Made by a program: the position numbers and the translations under genes. This document shows positions 15,529 through 25,158 of a stretch of DNA of 64,000 nucleotides, one piece after another (positions within the stretch are counted from its first letter, which is position 1; every line of letters begins with the position of its first letter). The notes under the pieces were generated by a model. That model had not been told where the DNA came from, did not search any database, and was given only the letters and a program-made list of their open reading frames with translations. Source of the DNA: CAXXFQ01 sp963674475 (GTDB taxonomy: Bacteria > Planctomycetota > Planctomycetia > Pirellulales > Thermoguttaceae). Location: contig CAXXFQ010000009.1 in the NCBI GenBank assembly GCA_963674475.2, forward strand, positions 480,489-544,488, read 5' to 3'.

Positions 15529-18375
15529 TTAATCGGAGGATTCCCAACTGGTCGCCAGTTCTTGGACCACGGTCAAGTTGTTGTTGAGCTTGGCAATGGC
15601 CGATTCCATCGCGAAAAAATCAGCCAAGAGCCGTTCTCGCTTGCTTTCGAGGTGAACGTCCATCCGGACGATTCTTCGTTCGTTGTTGACGATCTGGTTT
15701 TCGAGCGCTTCGTTTCGTTGTGCAAAGGCCGAGGTGCCGATTCCGGCGATCGATTCGACCAGCCGTTCCAAGCGAATGGCGAATCCGTCCGGTTCGCTGG
15801 GGGCTGTCCAAGCGTCTTCATTCAAGAGCTCCTCCATCGTCGGGACGCTGTCGTCATCCCGTTCTCCGGAGGCGAAAAAGGCTCGAAGATCTTCGGGCGA
15901 TTCGACGAAAACCTCCTTGAGTGTATTTTCGTCGAAGGTCAACGTGCCGTTCGAGTTCATCGTGATTCCCACTTGGGACAGCGTCTTCACGCTCCCCACT
16001 CCGGAAATCGAGTCGGTCAAAAGCAGGTTGAGGTCGTTGACCGCCCAGCGGGTGTTCGTGTCTTTGAAGAGCAAACCGGCCGTGTTGGTCGCCTCGTCGT
16101 ACTTGGACAGTTCGTTGTAGTGCTCGATGAACCGGTTGTAGTTCTCGACCAAAACCTGTGCACCGGCGACGACCGATACGTCGGATCGCGAAACGGTAAG
16201 CGTCACCGGTTCGTCCGACGCTTTGTACACCTCGAACGTGACGCCGGGAATGACCTCCTCGAAGGTGTTGTCGCTCGAGGCGACCAAGACCCCGGCCTCC
16301 GGATCGCCGATCGAGATAAGCGCGTCTTGCGCTTCGACCGTTTCTCGAAAACTCAGGCCCAACTCGGACGAATCGACCAGAATCTCGCCTTTTTGACCCG
16401 GCGTGTTGCTGCGGAGCATGAGTCGGTAGCCGTTGGCCGAGCCATCGTTGAAAATCGAGCCGGTCACGCCGACGTCGAGATCGTTGATCTTCTCGACCAG
16501 ATCTTCCAGCGAATCCTCGGCGTCCAACGCAATCTGATGGTTTCCGTTGGCGCGGAGGACCTGTTTTTCTTCCCCTTCGATCGTTTCCGTCGCACTTTCG
16601 CCCAAGAGGCCCAAGTCGGCTGCGGTCGTGCTATCACCCTCTTCTACCCGGAGGGTGCCGGTGCCTCCGCTTTCGTCGATGATCCGCAACCCGTCGCCCG
16701 TCTCGTTGATTTCCAATCGGACTTGGGCCGTTCCTTGACTGACGGCCATGATGAGTTGGTCGAGGGTCGCCGTTTCGTTATGGGAAAAGTCCAGGGTCGT
16801 GTACGCGCCACTGGCGTCGATGATGGTAAAGTCCCCATCGCTGATACCCTTTCCGCCGTTGAGGTCGGCCAGCTTCGTCTGTCGCGAAATAACCTGCAGG
16901 TGCTGATCGCCCGAATCGACCGAATCGGTTGCCTCGTCGATCGTCAGGCCCAACAGGTCGGCCGTGTTGGTCGCGTCGCCGTTGGCCACAATCAGATTGC
17001 CGGCGGTCGCCCCGCTGGTGTCGGTAAGCCGGATCCCGTTTTCGGCCTGGTTGTAACTGGCCACCAGGTCGACTCCGGCGGCGTTGATCAGGTCGATTGC
17101 CTCTTCGAGCGTTTCGGCACCGGAGAGGTCGACCGAGTCGGTCGCGCCGCTGCGGTCGGTCAAGTCGAGGGTGCCCAAGGTTCCCAGCCCCGCCCCGCCG
17201 TTTAAGGAGGAAAGCAACACTGATCCGCTTCCGCCCATCAGACGCCGTCCGGTAATCTCTCCGGCGACTGGCGTGCCGTCGAGTCCCAGATCGGCGATCA
17301 GGTCGGACATGGTTCCGTCTTTGGAGGTCAGTTCAAACGTCCCGGCTCCGGCAGTGAGGTCCTTGGCGATCAGACGCTCGCCGTCGGGGGCGATCTCCAC
17401 TTGCAACTTGCCCGGTTCGGCCGCGTTGATCGCCTCGACCAGTTCGCCCAGTGTTTTTGGCGGATCGGCGTAAACCGCTTCTTCATCTTCTTCGAACCCG
17501 CCGATTTGGGGCGTCAAGTCGAGCGTTCCGGTGGTGCCGTCGGCCAGCGTGTATTCCAGATCGCCCAGTTCGGCTTCCCACGCCAGATCGACCCCTTGCC
17601 CATCGTTCAACAGCTCGAGACTCATTCCCTCGTAAAGCCCGATCAGGTCGTCCCCGTCGACCATCGTGTCGCTCGTATTGATCCCGACCAGTCCCAACGA
17701 GGCGGCCGTTTCGCCCAAACCGATTTCCGAGACGATCAGGTTTGAATCGCTTTTGCCGGTGCGGTCGGTCAGTCGGATTCCGTCGCCGTGCGCTTCGGCG
17801 ATGACGTTGATCGAGGTGTTGTTGTTGATTTCGTCGAGGACGTCTTCGAGAGTGAAGGCGGTCGAAAGATCGATCGTTCCCGTCACGCCGCTTCGGTCGG
17901 TGATCTGAAACGATCCCCGTTCGAGTCCGGTTCCCTCGTTGAACAATTCCAGCGGGGTTCCATCGGTGACTCTCGGGCCGAAGCGGAACGAGAAGGTACC
18001 GCCTCCCAGTGACGCGGTCTGGTCGAAGACCCCGTTGGCCAGCCATTGATTCGGTTGGGCCGTCTGCAAGACGGTGTAGGTCGTATCGCCGTCGGCCTCG
18101 GTCGAGCCGGTGACCCGGGCGGTCATGATCGATTCGTCATTGCTGGTGACGGTACGACGGTCGAAAGTCGTGTCGCTTGAAAGGCTGGCGGTAACCGTTT
18201 TGATCGAGTAGAGGAAAGCGGTCAGCTCGTTGACGGCCAGCTGCTCTTCCAGGAGAGTTTCGGTTCGGGAGGCCAGGTTATTGCGTGAAACGGCTTCCAG
18301 TTCGATCAACTGGTCGACGGTGTCCGCGATCGGAATCCCCGTGATCAGTCCGATGCCGGTGGTGATGCCTGCCAT
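15529..18375 (-). CDS. fliD: Flagellar filament capping protein FliD (HAP2), enlarged
   Basis: A 948-residue protein forming the cap under which flagellin folds at the filament tip. The N-terminal FliD domain starts GLITGIPIADTVDQLIELEAVSRNNLASRTETLLEEQLAVNELTAF-like (~8-60). The C-terminal FliD domain is at ~690-930, ending in a coiled-coil region with QRNEALENQIVNNERRIVRMDVHLESKRERLLADFFAMESAIAKLN-type heptads. Between them are about five Flagellin_IN-like repeats (pattern 'T.D.....TL.....IN......A......G..L.D.SG'), which roughly double the usual 450-500 aa length. The start MAGITTGIGL is at an ATG without an obvious Shine-Dalgarno. It is transcribed with fliS. Confidence 0.93.
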   Translation of the reverse strand: MAGITTGIGLITGIPIADTVDQLIELEAVSRNNLASRTETLLEEQLAVNELTAFLYSIKTVTASLSSDTTFDRRTVTSNDESIMTARVTGSTEADGDTTYTVLQTAQPNQWLANGVFDQTASLGGGTFSFRFGPRVTDGTPLELFNEGTGLERGSFQITDRSGVTGTIDLSTAFTLEDVLDEINNNTSINVIAEAHGDGIRLTDRTGKSDSNLIVSEIGLGETAASLGLVGINTSDTMVDGDDLIGLYEGMSLELLNDGQGVDLAWEAELGDLEYTLADGTTGTLDLTPQIGGFEEDEEAVYADPPKTLGELVEAINAAEPGKLQVEIAPDGERLIAKDLTAGAGTFELTSKDGTMSDLIADLGLDGTPVAGEITGRRLMGGSGSVLLSSLNGGAGLGTLGTLDLTDRSGATDSVDLSGAETLEEAIDLINAAGVDLVASYNQAENGIRLTDTSGATAGNLIVANGDATNTADLLGLTIDEATDSVDSGDQHLQVISRQTKLADLNGGKGISDGDFTIIDASGAYTTLDFSHNETATLDQLIMAVSQGTAQVRLEINETGDGLRIIDESGGTGTLRVEEGDSTTAADLGLLGESATETIEGEEKQVLRANGNHQIALDAEDSLEDLVEKINDLDVGVTGSIFNDGSANGYRLMLRSNTPGQKGEILVDSSELGLSFRETVEAQDALISIGDPEAGVLVASSDNTFEEVIPGVTFEVYKASDEPVTLTVSRSDVSVVAGAQVLVENYNRFIEHYNELSKYDEATNTAGLLFKDTNTRWAVNDLNLLLTDSISGVGSVKTLSQVGITMNSNGTLTFDENTLKEVFVESPEDLRAFFASGERDDDSVPTMEELLNEDAWTAPSEPDGFAIRLERLVESIAGIGTSAFAQRNEALENQIVNNERRIVRMDVHLESKRERLLADFFAMESAIAKLNNNLTVVQELATSWESSD

Positions 18376-18662
18376 GGTGGAAAACCCGTTTTCGAGGTCA
18401 AGCGATCAGGGCGGCTTTCAGTTCAGTACGGCATTGCCACGGTGCAGGGAAAGTCCCCCCATGTTTTGGCAAATTACACCGTGGGAGCGGAATTCCGATT
18501 TTCCACACTCCTCATGGCCGCAAGAAACACGCCACCCTTATCTAAAAGCCGATAGAAAAACGCTTCGTCTCCTTATCGACCGTCAAAATCGGTAAGGTTT
18601 AGCTTATTTACCAAAGCGGGGCGTTTTCGAACCGGATCTCGGGTTATCCAAACGGAAAATGA

Positions 18663-20606
18663 TTACTTGGTTGATTTTGAGGATTTTTCCGCCGGGCCGA
18701 TCTGCAATTCGATCGTGGCCCGCTCGATCGGTTCGCGCAGTCGGATGGCGAGACGGGTTGGGATCTTGCCCCTCGGGAGCGATTCGTGGATCTCGGTCGG
18801 GACCAGCTCGAACGGGATTTCCCCGGTGTTGATCGTCACCACGACCGCGGAGCCGGTTTCGCCGATCTTGAGCCGGTTTTCGTCCAACCGTTCCCACGGG
18901 CCGAAGGTGATGAGGGCCGTTTCGAACGCTTCCGGTTTTTTGAGCTCGACCTGGTCGGTCACCGTCAGGCGGCCGTGACCGGTCCGTTCATAGACAAACG
19001 ACCGGGTCAGACGCGCGAGACTTTCGACCGGGTAGGCGTCGGTCAGGTCGATTCGGAAGGTGACCCGCTCTGGAGTAAAGTCGGTTTGGAGAATCTTGGC
19101 CGCGGCCGCGCGTCCTTTCGCTTGGAGCTGACCGGCCACACGCGGAACCGGATGTCCGAACGAATTCAGCACACCACTTTCGTATCGTTTTGAGCTGAAG
19201 GTTCGGCGCGAATAGATTTCGCCGCCCGGATCGACCAGCGGCGTCTTTCCCGCGCGAGCGACCAGGAACGACCCGACGTCGTTATGGTTGTGCAGTTCGG
19301 CGTTGTGGCCCGCCTTCATTGCGACGGCCAAGGAGCCTTCGGGCAGACCGACCGGCCGAGCCAAAAGAACCTGTGAGTCGGGGAACCAGTTGACCGGCGG
19401 CAACGGCGGTAAAGGCGTCGTGGCAGGTTGCTTTTTCGCGGACGAATCGGGAAAGGCGAAAAGTCCCAGAGGGATCGGACTTGCGCCGCTTTTGACCATT
19501 GATTCGAGTCGGGCCGCTTCCGGCCAACCGAATTCCAGGCGGCGACTCGCGATCGCCAGGTAAAGCGCCGACGGACGGCTTCCGGGCGAACAATCGGCGA
19601 ACGGCGGAGCGATCCCTTTGACCAGTTCGATGTCACGTCCGTAACGGGCGATCGAGTCGACCTTCGGCAGGCGATACAGATCGAGTCGTCCGTCGGTCTG
19701 CTGTCGGACCGTCTCGGCCAGGAAGAGGAAGTGGCCAAAACCGTAATTCCAATAAGCGACCCCTTCGCTACAATAGCCATCGTCGCCGAATCCTTCGAGG
19801 TAGTAACCGATGTATTTCTCGGCCGCCGCCAGATAGTAGGCCCTTTGCTCGGGCGAATCCAAAACAGACACCGCCGCGCCGACCACTCCGGCCAGGCAGA
19901 CCGAGTTCCAATTGTTTCGGCCGGTAATCCACCAGTGACGGGGTATTCTTCGCTCGAGGGTTCCTCCGAGGCTACCTTCGAACGGGTCGAAGATCCGTCG
20001 CTTGAGTTCCTCGTGAATCCGCAAGCGGACCTCAGGTCGAAGACGGTCGCCCAACCAGTAGTCGGCCGTCGCCAGTTGCCAAGCGGTCGCCGAGCTGGCC
20101 AGGTCGACGCTTGCTTGACGGCCGTGATAGTTTTTTAGATTTCGATCGTGGGCCGGGAGGACCCAGGACCGTTCCGCGGCAATCGAGAGAATCGTTTTTT
20201 CCAGTTCAGGCACAAAGCGGCCTTCGTCTTCGACACACTCGGCCAGCGCCAACAGGCCAATCCGGTTGTGGCGCTGTCCGCGGAGCCGTTGGTAGTTCGA
20301 CCGGTTGCCGTTTTGAGAAAATTCGAGATAAAGCTTCTCATCATCTTCCGGCAAGGGGGTTTTGAGCAAGTTGGCGGCCCGTTTGAGAATCCGATTTTTT
20401 TGTTTCGAATCGAACACTGCCGACCAGGCCTCTCGGTCATCGATCGGCCGTCCCACGCCGTGCGGTTTTTCCGAGAGCCAAGAGGCGATCTCTTTTTGAC
20501 GAGCCGGGTCGGGCGGACTGAGTTTTTTAGGTTTTTCGGCCGCGACGGCTGAATTCAACAGACAAACCGACAGAACGAAAACGGCAAGAAGATACAATCG
20601 ACGCAT
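18663..20606 (-). CDS. Secreted heparinase II/III family protein
   Basis: A 647-residue exported protein with a signal peptide (1-~22, ending AVAA). Residues ~90-380 are mostly helical, consistent with the (alpha/alpha) toroid of heparinase II/III lyases; DDGYCSEGVAYWNYGFGHF in this part includes the catalytic-Tyr-like region. From ~400 the beta-sandwich part carries the characteristic HNHNDVGSFLV motif followed by GKTPLVDPGGEIYS, matching the metal/active-site region of the family. Such enzymes cleave uronic-acid-containing polysaccharides. The exact substrate (heparin-like, alginate or other) cannot be read from sequence. It is monocistronic and divergent from the GNAT gene. Confidence 0.85.
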   Translation of the reverse strand: MRRLYLLAVFVLSVCLLNSAVAAEKPKKLSPPDPARQKEIASWLSEKPHGVGRPIDDREAWSAVFDSKQKNRILKRAANLLKTPLPEDDEKLYLEFSQNGNRSNYQRLRGQRHNRIGLLALAECVEDEGRFVPELEKTILSIAAERSWVLPAHDRNLKNYHGRQASVDLASSATAWQLATADYWLGDRLRPEVRLRIHEELKRRIFDPFEGSLGGTLERRIPRHWWITGRNNWNSVCLAGVVGAAVSVLDSPEQRAYYLAAAEKYIGYYLEGFGDDGYCSEGVAYWNYGFGHFLFLAETVRQQTDGRLDLYRLPKVDSIARYGRDIELVKGIAPPFADCSPGSRPSALYLAIASRRLEFGWPEAARLESMVKSGASPIPLGLFAFPDSSAKKQPATTPLPPLPPVNWFPDSQVLLARPVGLPEGSLAVAMKAGHNAELHNHNDVGSFLVARAGKTPLVDPGGEIYSRRTFSSKRYESGVLNSFGHPVPRVAGQLQAKGRAAAAKILQTDFTPERVTFRIDLTDAYPVESLARLTRSFVYERTGHGRLTVTDQVELKKPEAFETALITFGPWERLDENRLKIGETGSAVVVTINTGEIPFELVPTEIHESLPRGKIPTRLAIRLREPIERATIELQIGPAEKSSKSTK

Positions 20607-20874
20607 GAGATAGACTTTCTGGGCAGGTAAATCTTAACGGGAGGGGAGGTAAGGGATGACCGAATTGCAGGAAGGGTAAACCGTGTCTTCCATTATCCCC
20701 GAAACCGGTTCGAGATGCAAGGTTTTGGTGGCGGACGATTTTGACAGTTTTCTGCGGACATCAACCTGGAATTGATCCGTCCACCACAATTTAGTAACAT
20801 TTCTGGTGTGGTCTCACTAAGGTCTCTTGATCGGTAAACGGTTTGATCTCTTAAAATTGGAGGAAGAGCCCGCC

Positions 20875-21330
20875 ATGATTCCGGACATTCGGGAAATTCA
20901 AAAATCCGAGCTGGAGGATCTCCTTGACCTTTATTCGCACCTTCACGTCTCGGATGCTCCGCGCCCGACGGCAGAGAAAATCGAGGATACTTGGCGGGAG
21001 ATATGCCGGTCCGATTATCTGTTCTGTTTCGGGGCCTTTCTTGAGGGCGGGCGGTTGGTTTCCTCCTGCACCATAACGATCATTCCGAATCTTACCCGCG
21101 GGTGTCGTCCCTATGCGGTGATCGAAAATGTCGTGACTCATATGGATCATCGACGCAAAGGGTACGCGAAGAGACTCTTGCGGCATGCGTTGGAAAAAGC
21201 CTGGCAGCGCGATTGCTACAAAGCGATGTTGCTTACCGGCAGAAAAGACGAGAAGGTTTTTCGCTTCTATGAATCGGTCGGCTTCGATCGACATGCCAAG
21301 CAGGCATTCGTTCTAAGCCGCCTTTCCTAG
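20875..21330 (+). CDS. GNAT-family N-acetyltransferase
   Basis: A 151-residue acetyltransferase of the GNAT fold, transferring an acetyl group from acetyl-CoA to an unidentified amine. The motif A region VIENVVTHMDHRRKGYAKRLL contains the R-x-x-G-x-A/G pyrophosphate-binding signature, followed by the typical beta-bulge and the C-terminal FYESVGF motif. The ATG at 20875 is chosen over one 16 codons upstream because GGAGGA lies ~10 nt before it and MIPDIREI starts the fold. It is a single gene between divergent and co-directional neighbours with no obvious functional link. Confidence 0.9.
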   Translation: MIPDIREIQKSELEDLLDLYSHLHVSDAPRPTAEKIEDTWREICRSDYLFCFGAFLEGGRLVSSCTITIIPNLTRGCRPYAVIENVVTHMDHRRKGYAKRLLRHALEKAWQRDCYKAMLLTGRKDEKVFRFYESVGFDRHAKQAFVLSRLS

Positions 21331-21532
21331 TGCGATTTAACGTGTGGCGTGGCGTGTTTCTTCCCGTCGTGAAAATGACTCTGTGAAAAAACTTCGATCG
21401 AAGGAGGATCATGAGCTTTTCTTCCATGAGGCTCCGGTCGCTTTTGTCGGACGGTTTGGGTATAACGGGAAAATCTTTTGCGTTTACTGACGGTCTTTGA
21501 TTCTTGGCCCCGTTCCGGTTTGTTTTTTGTTG

Positions 21533-23164
21533 ATGGTTGAAAATTGTTCCCTTTTGAATTGCAAGTGGACAGCCCGACGTCGGATCGTCTGGTCGGTGGT
21601 TGTTGCGCTGGGCGCGGGGGGACTGCTTTTGGCCACTTCGCGTGGATTGCCGATGGTCTGGGACGAGGGGAACGCGATTGATCGGGCCGACCGGGTAGAG
21701 CGTTGGTTGGGATTGGTGCCTTCGGGCGAGAGGGAAGCGGCTCCGCGTTTTTCGGCCGAAGGGATTCGACAGGGTTGGCCATACACGACTCGGGTGGAAG
21801 GCCATCCGGCCTTTTACGGGCTGTTGATTGCCGTCGGTCACGCGGTCGCGCCGTCGGGGTTCGATCCGCTTACCGCCTACCGGTTGGGGCCGATCGGGCT
21901 TTTCGCGATCGCCGTGGGGGCGGTGTTTTATCGGATGGCGCGGCGGTTTTCGTGGACGGCGGCTTGGGCGGGGACGATCGGACTGCTGCTTGTGCCCCGG
22001 CTGTTTGCCCATGCCCACTTTGCCTCGACCGACGGGCCGTTGGTTGCCTGCTGGTTGTTGGCCTGGGCCGCTTTCGATCCGGCCCGCAACCATCGGTGTC
22101 GCCGATTGCTCTTTGGGCTGTTTCTCGGGATGGCGATGAGCACGAAGGCGACCGGCTGGCTGGTCCCGATCCCGTTTCTGGTCTGGGCCCTTTGCTATCG
22201 GGACCGAAAGACGATGGTTGCGCTCGCCTGGGGGATTCCGGTGGCTGTGTTGACCTTTTTCGTGCTGAACCCGCCGCTGTGGCTTGATCCGGTTGATGGG
22301 ATGGCCCGGTTTTTCGATCTGAACTTGCACCGGGCCCGCGATGGTTGGAACCTGTCGACCTGGTTTCTCGGTCGACGATACAGTATCGATTACCCGTTGC
22401 CCTGGTACAACACGCTTTTTTGGGTTGGCGTGACGGTGCCGGTCGGGTTGCTCGTGTTTCAATTGCTTGGACTGGTCGCGACGGTGCGCCATCCGTTGCG
22501 TCGACGGTGGGAGATGCTCTTGGTGGCCAACGTCGGGTTGCTTCTGCTGGTCCGCGCGGTGCCGGGGACGCCGCCGCACGACGGGGTCCGGTTGTTTGTC
22601 GGGGCGTTCGCCTTTTTGGCCCTGCTGGGCGGGATCGGTGTCGAGTGGTTGGTCGGGTTGGTTCGAAACAGACGTGGCCGGTTGGTGGTGGTCGGTTTGA
22701 TCGGTTTGGTCTATCTGGTTTCGGCGGTGAATCTGACTCGCTACGCGCCGCACTGGCTTTCGTTCTATAACGGTCTGATTGGCGGCCCGGCGGGGGCGGA
22801 GCGTGTCGGGATGGAGTCGACCTACTATTGGGACTCGCTCGATGACGGGGTTTTGGATTGGCTTGATCGGTCGACTCGCCCCGGCGGCAAGGTCCGATTT
22901 GCTTCGGGGCCGAGTGAGAACCTGCGACGGTTGCAGGCTTGGGGCCGGTTTCGTTTGGAGTTCGCGACCGACGATGCGGGCGAGTTCGATTGGTATGTCT
23001 TGCAGAACCGGCCCGGCGTGTGGCAACCGCACCATTGGCATCTGTGGGAGCATGAAACGGCTGCCTACACCAAGTGGCTCTCGGTCGGCGGTGAGCCGGT
23101 TCCCTTATTAAAGATCTTCTCCCGTGACGCGTTCGATCGGGCCGTCAATGCGACGGGCGAGTGA
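21533..23164 (+). CDS. Glycosyltransferase family 39-like integral membrane protein
   Basis: About 543 residues with roughly nine to eleven transmembrane helices. The first periplasmic loop after the first helix carries VWDEGNAIDRA, the Asp-Glu pair typical of GT39/PMT-like and ArnT-like lipid-linked sugar transferases. A conserved HPAFYGLL, YRLGPI and FASTDGPL run follows. These enzymes use polyprenyl-phosphate sugars on the outer face of the membrane; the acceptor is unknown. The C-terminal ~110 residues are soluble. Neither the ATG (21533) nor the TTG at 21497 has a clear Shine-Dalgarno, so the start is uncertain. The very low A+T use at third positions contrasts with the next gene. Confidence 0.75.
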   Translation: MVENCSLLNCKWTARRRIVWSVVVALGAGGLLLATSRGLPMVWDEGNAIDRADRVERWLGLVPSGEREAAPRFSAEGIRQGWPYTTRVEGHPAFYGLLIAVGHAVAPSGFDPLTAYRLGPIGLFAIAVGAVFYRMARRFSWTAAWAGTIGLLLVPRLFAHAHFASTDGPLVACWLLAWAAFDPARNHRCRRLLFGLFLGMAMSTKATGWLVPIPFLVWALCYRDRKTMVALAWGIPVAVLTFFVLNPPLWLDPVDGMARFFDLNLHRARDGWNLSTWFLGRRYSIDYPLPWYNTLFWVGVTVPVGLLVFQLLGLVATVRHPLRRRWEMLLVANVGLLLLVRAVPGTPPHDGVRLFVGAFAFLALLGGIGVEWLVGLVRNRRGRLVVVGLIGLVYLVSAVNLTRYAPHWLSFYNGLIGGPAGAERVGMESTYYWDSLDDGVLDWLDRSTRPGGKVRFASGPSENLRRLQAWGRFRLEFATDDAGEFDWYVLQNRPGVWQPHHWHLWEHETAAYTKWLSVGGEPVPLLKIFSRDAFDRAVNATGE

Positions 23165-23547
23165 GCGTTGCTTGCGCTCTTGGTACTCTCCTAAGCGATC
23201 GGACATTCCAACTCGGGTCCTATTTTCGACAGCGGTAGGGGTTTTGGGTTTTTGCCAATTGCTGGACGGCTTTTCTGGACGGCGATTGTTGTGAGGTGGA
23301 TTGGGGTGGTGTGTTTTGCTCCTGTCAGGAGCGGGCGGGAGCCGTTGGATGGTGTTATGTAGGAAAAACGGGCTGATCGGAAAAGGGGTGGTATTTTGTT
23401 AAAAAACGGGGGTAAAAAATTGCTTTTTCAGTTTGCTTGCATTCGCCGAATTAATTGATTACAATTGGTGACGTTCTTGTTATAGTGGAGTGGTCTGATT
23501 CTTTAGGCTCAAGTAAAAATTCAATTTTATTCACGAGAGGGCAGACT
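23165..23547. other. Intergenic region with promoter of the PEP-CTERM gene
   Basis: 383 bp; the first half is G-rich without features, and the last ~150 bp become A+T-rich. A good promoter is at 23437-23465. No RNA gene or repeat was seen. Confidence 0.5.
23437..23465 (+). promoter_or_regulatory. Sigma-70-type promoter TTGCAT-17-TACAAT
   Basis: -35 TTGCAT (23437-23442) and -10 TACAAT (23460-23465) with a 17-bp spacer, 82 bp upstream of the PEP-CTERM gene start. Confidence 0.65.
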
Positions 23548-24900
23548 ATGTTCAAACGAACGATTCTTTTGGCAGTGGCGGTTTTTGGGGTATCTCTTTC
23601 TTCCGGGCCACTTGAGGCGGCAATCACTCCTTCCGGCGATGTGAGCCCAGCAGACCCGTCGACTTGGAGCTCTTGGGCGGAGGCCTACATTGGTAAAACT
23701 GGAATAGGCTCAGTCATTGCTGACGGTGGTAGTGAGCTAACTTCTTATGCCGGATATCTCGGCTACAACTCCGGTTCGGCAGGCACAGTAACGATCGATG
23801 GGGCCGGCTCGAATTGGTCCAACTCTGGCCCGCTTGAAATTAGTAGGGAGGGCAAAGGGACTTTGAATATTATTAACGGAGGTGAAGTAAGTTCGGGTAA
23901 GCATACCTTATTGAATAAATGGGGGGTAATCAATTTCAATAATGGAAGTTTGGCAACTCTCTCCTTTGCGGGCTACAGCGATAATCTTTGCGGTACGGGT
24001 ACAATCAGCACTTGCGGCCTGGTCAGTGACGTCGATTTGGTTTTTGACGCGACTCACGGTCTCGATCAGACCTTCACCATAAATGACAATCAAGGCCAAG
24101 ATATTACGGTCCATTATAACGCCAGTTACGGTTGCTCTGCGAAAGGGGCCGGGTATGGCGGTAGCGGGACGATGAGCATTTCTGATGGATTGAATCTTAT
24201 ATCAATTTTGGGTTACCTTGGTTGCGATCCTGGTTCGTCAGGCGAAGCAACTGTCTATGGGGCTGGCTCGGGATGGCAAATCTTTAACACAGGCGAGTAT
24301 GTCTCGTCCGGTTATCTATCAGTTGGTGTTGCCGGAAGTGGAAAGTTAAATGTTATCGGAGGCGGATTTGTTAGCAGTGAACGAAGCTACATCGGCGAAT
24401 TACCTGGTTCGACAGGGGAGGTGATTGTCAATGGAGTAGGCTCAAGATTCATGATCACCTACGATGGAGGACCGCTAAACAGACCTGCAGATTCCGGAAA
24501 GCTTCTGGTAGGTGATGAGGGAAGTGGATTCTTGACAATCAGTGGCGGTGGCCTTGTTCTCGCGGAGGACGGATTGACAATCGACTCCAAAGGCGACGGC
24601 AACAGCTTTGTTAATATGTCGACCGGCGGGATGCTGGCGCTTGCCGGTGAGGCGGACGGCTCTATCGCCGAGTTTTTGGGGCTGGTCGAGGGGACCGACG
24701 CGATTCAGTATTGGGATGGCTTGGATTGGGCCCTGATTACCGACGGGACGATGGGTGAGGATTATTGGCTTGATTATTGCTCTACGGGGGATCTGGCCGG
24801 GTATACGATGTTGACCGTCGGTGTGGTTCCGGAGCCGGGAGCGGTGACGCTTTTGCTTTTGGGGCTCGCGACGCTGTTGGTTGCCCGACGTCGTCGGTAG
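23548..24900 (+). CDS. Secreted PEP-CTERM protein with autotransporter-type beta repeats
   Basis: A 450-residue exported protein. The signal peptide is residues 1-~25 (MFKRTILL... PLEA). The body contains imperfect repeats of the type 'GYLG..SGS.G.VTI.GAGS.W', 'L.VG..G.G.L.I..GG.V.S', resembling the beta-helix repeats of autotransporter-like passenger proteins. The C-terminus is a textbook PEP-CTERM signal: VPEPGA, a hydrophobic helix of ~15 residues, and a terminal RRRR cluster, which marks proteins for exosortase (EpsH)-type processing and surface or exopolysaccharide attachment. The ATG at 23548 has GAGAGG upstream. The gene is visibly more A+T-rich than its neighbours up to ~24650, suggesting recent acquisition or different selection. 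No exosortase gene is in the window. Confidence 0.9.
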   Translation: MFKRTILLAVAVFGVSLSSGPLEAAITPSGDVSPADPSTWSSWAEAYIGKTGIGSVIADGGSELTSYAGYLGYNSGSAGTVTIDGAGSNWSNSGPLEISREGKGTLNIINGGEVSSGKHTLLNKWGVINFNNGSLATLSFAGYSDNLCGTGTISTCGLVSDVDLVFDATHGLDQTFTINDNQGQDITVHYNASYGCSAKGAGYGGSGTMSISDGLNLISILGYLGCDPGSSGEATVYGAGSGWQIFNTGEYVSSGYLSVGVAGSGKLNVIGGGFVSSERSYIGELPGSTGEVIVNGVGSRFMITYDGGPLNRPADSGKLLVGDEGSGFLTISGGGLVLAEDGLTIDSKGDGNSFVNMSTGGMLALAGEADGSIAEFLGLVEGTDAIQYWDGLDWALITDGTMGEDYWLDYCSTGDLAGYTMLTVGVVPEPGAVTLLLLGLATLLVARRRR

Positions 24901-24920
24901 GTTTTTTAGAGAGAAACGGC

Positions 24921-25120
24921 GGGCGGTGGTGTGCGGCTTGATTCGCTTTGGAAAATATTCAATCGCGAAAAAGACGTGTACGCTACTGGCAGTCGGGCCT
25001 CCCGACCCGTGAGCCACGGGGGGCGATGGCGTGCGGGTTGATTCGCTTTGGAGAATTTTCTATCGCGAAAAGACGTGTACGCTACTGGCAGTCGGGCTTC
25101 CCGACCCGTGAGCCACGGCG
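24921..25120. repeat. Two ~100-bp direct repeats with GTCGGG/CCCGAC palindromes
   Basis: Copies at 24921-25020 and 25021-25120 share long identical stretches, e.g. TTGATTCGCTTTGGA, GACGTGTACGCTACTGGCAG and CCGTGAGCCACGG. Each holds a hairpin GTCGGG-CYT-CCCGAC (24992-25006 and 25091-25105). Confidence 0.85.
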
Positions 25121-25158
25121 GGCGTTTGGAGCTTTCGCTCCAGCGTGATTTTCAAATC

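Noticed and set aside
15454..17205. 583-codon open frame on the + strand
   Set aside because: Antisense to fliD; no ribosome-binding site or domain.
18376..18662. Sigma-28 (FliA) promoter for fliD-fliS
   Set aside because: A GCCGATA-like string exists (~18546), but it is on the + strand, pointing away from fliD, and lacks a proper TAAA partner.
21233..23053. 606-codon open frame on the - strand
   Set aside because: Antisense to the GT39-like gene; its product is Arg/Pro/Gln-rich without domains, as expected of a G+C-rich shadow frame.
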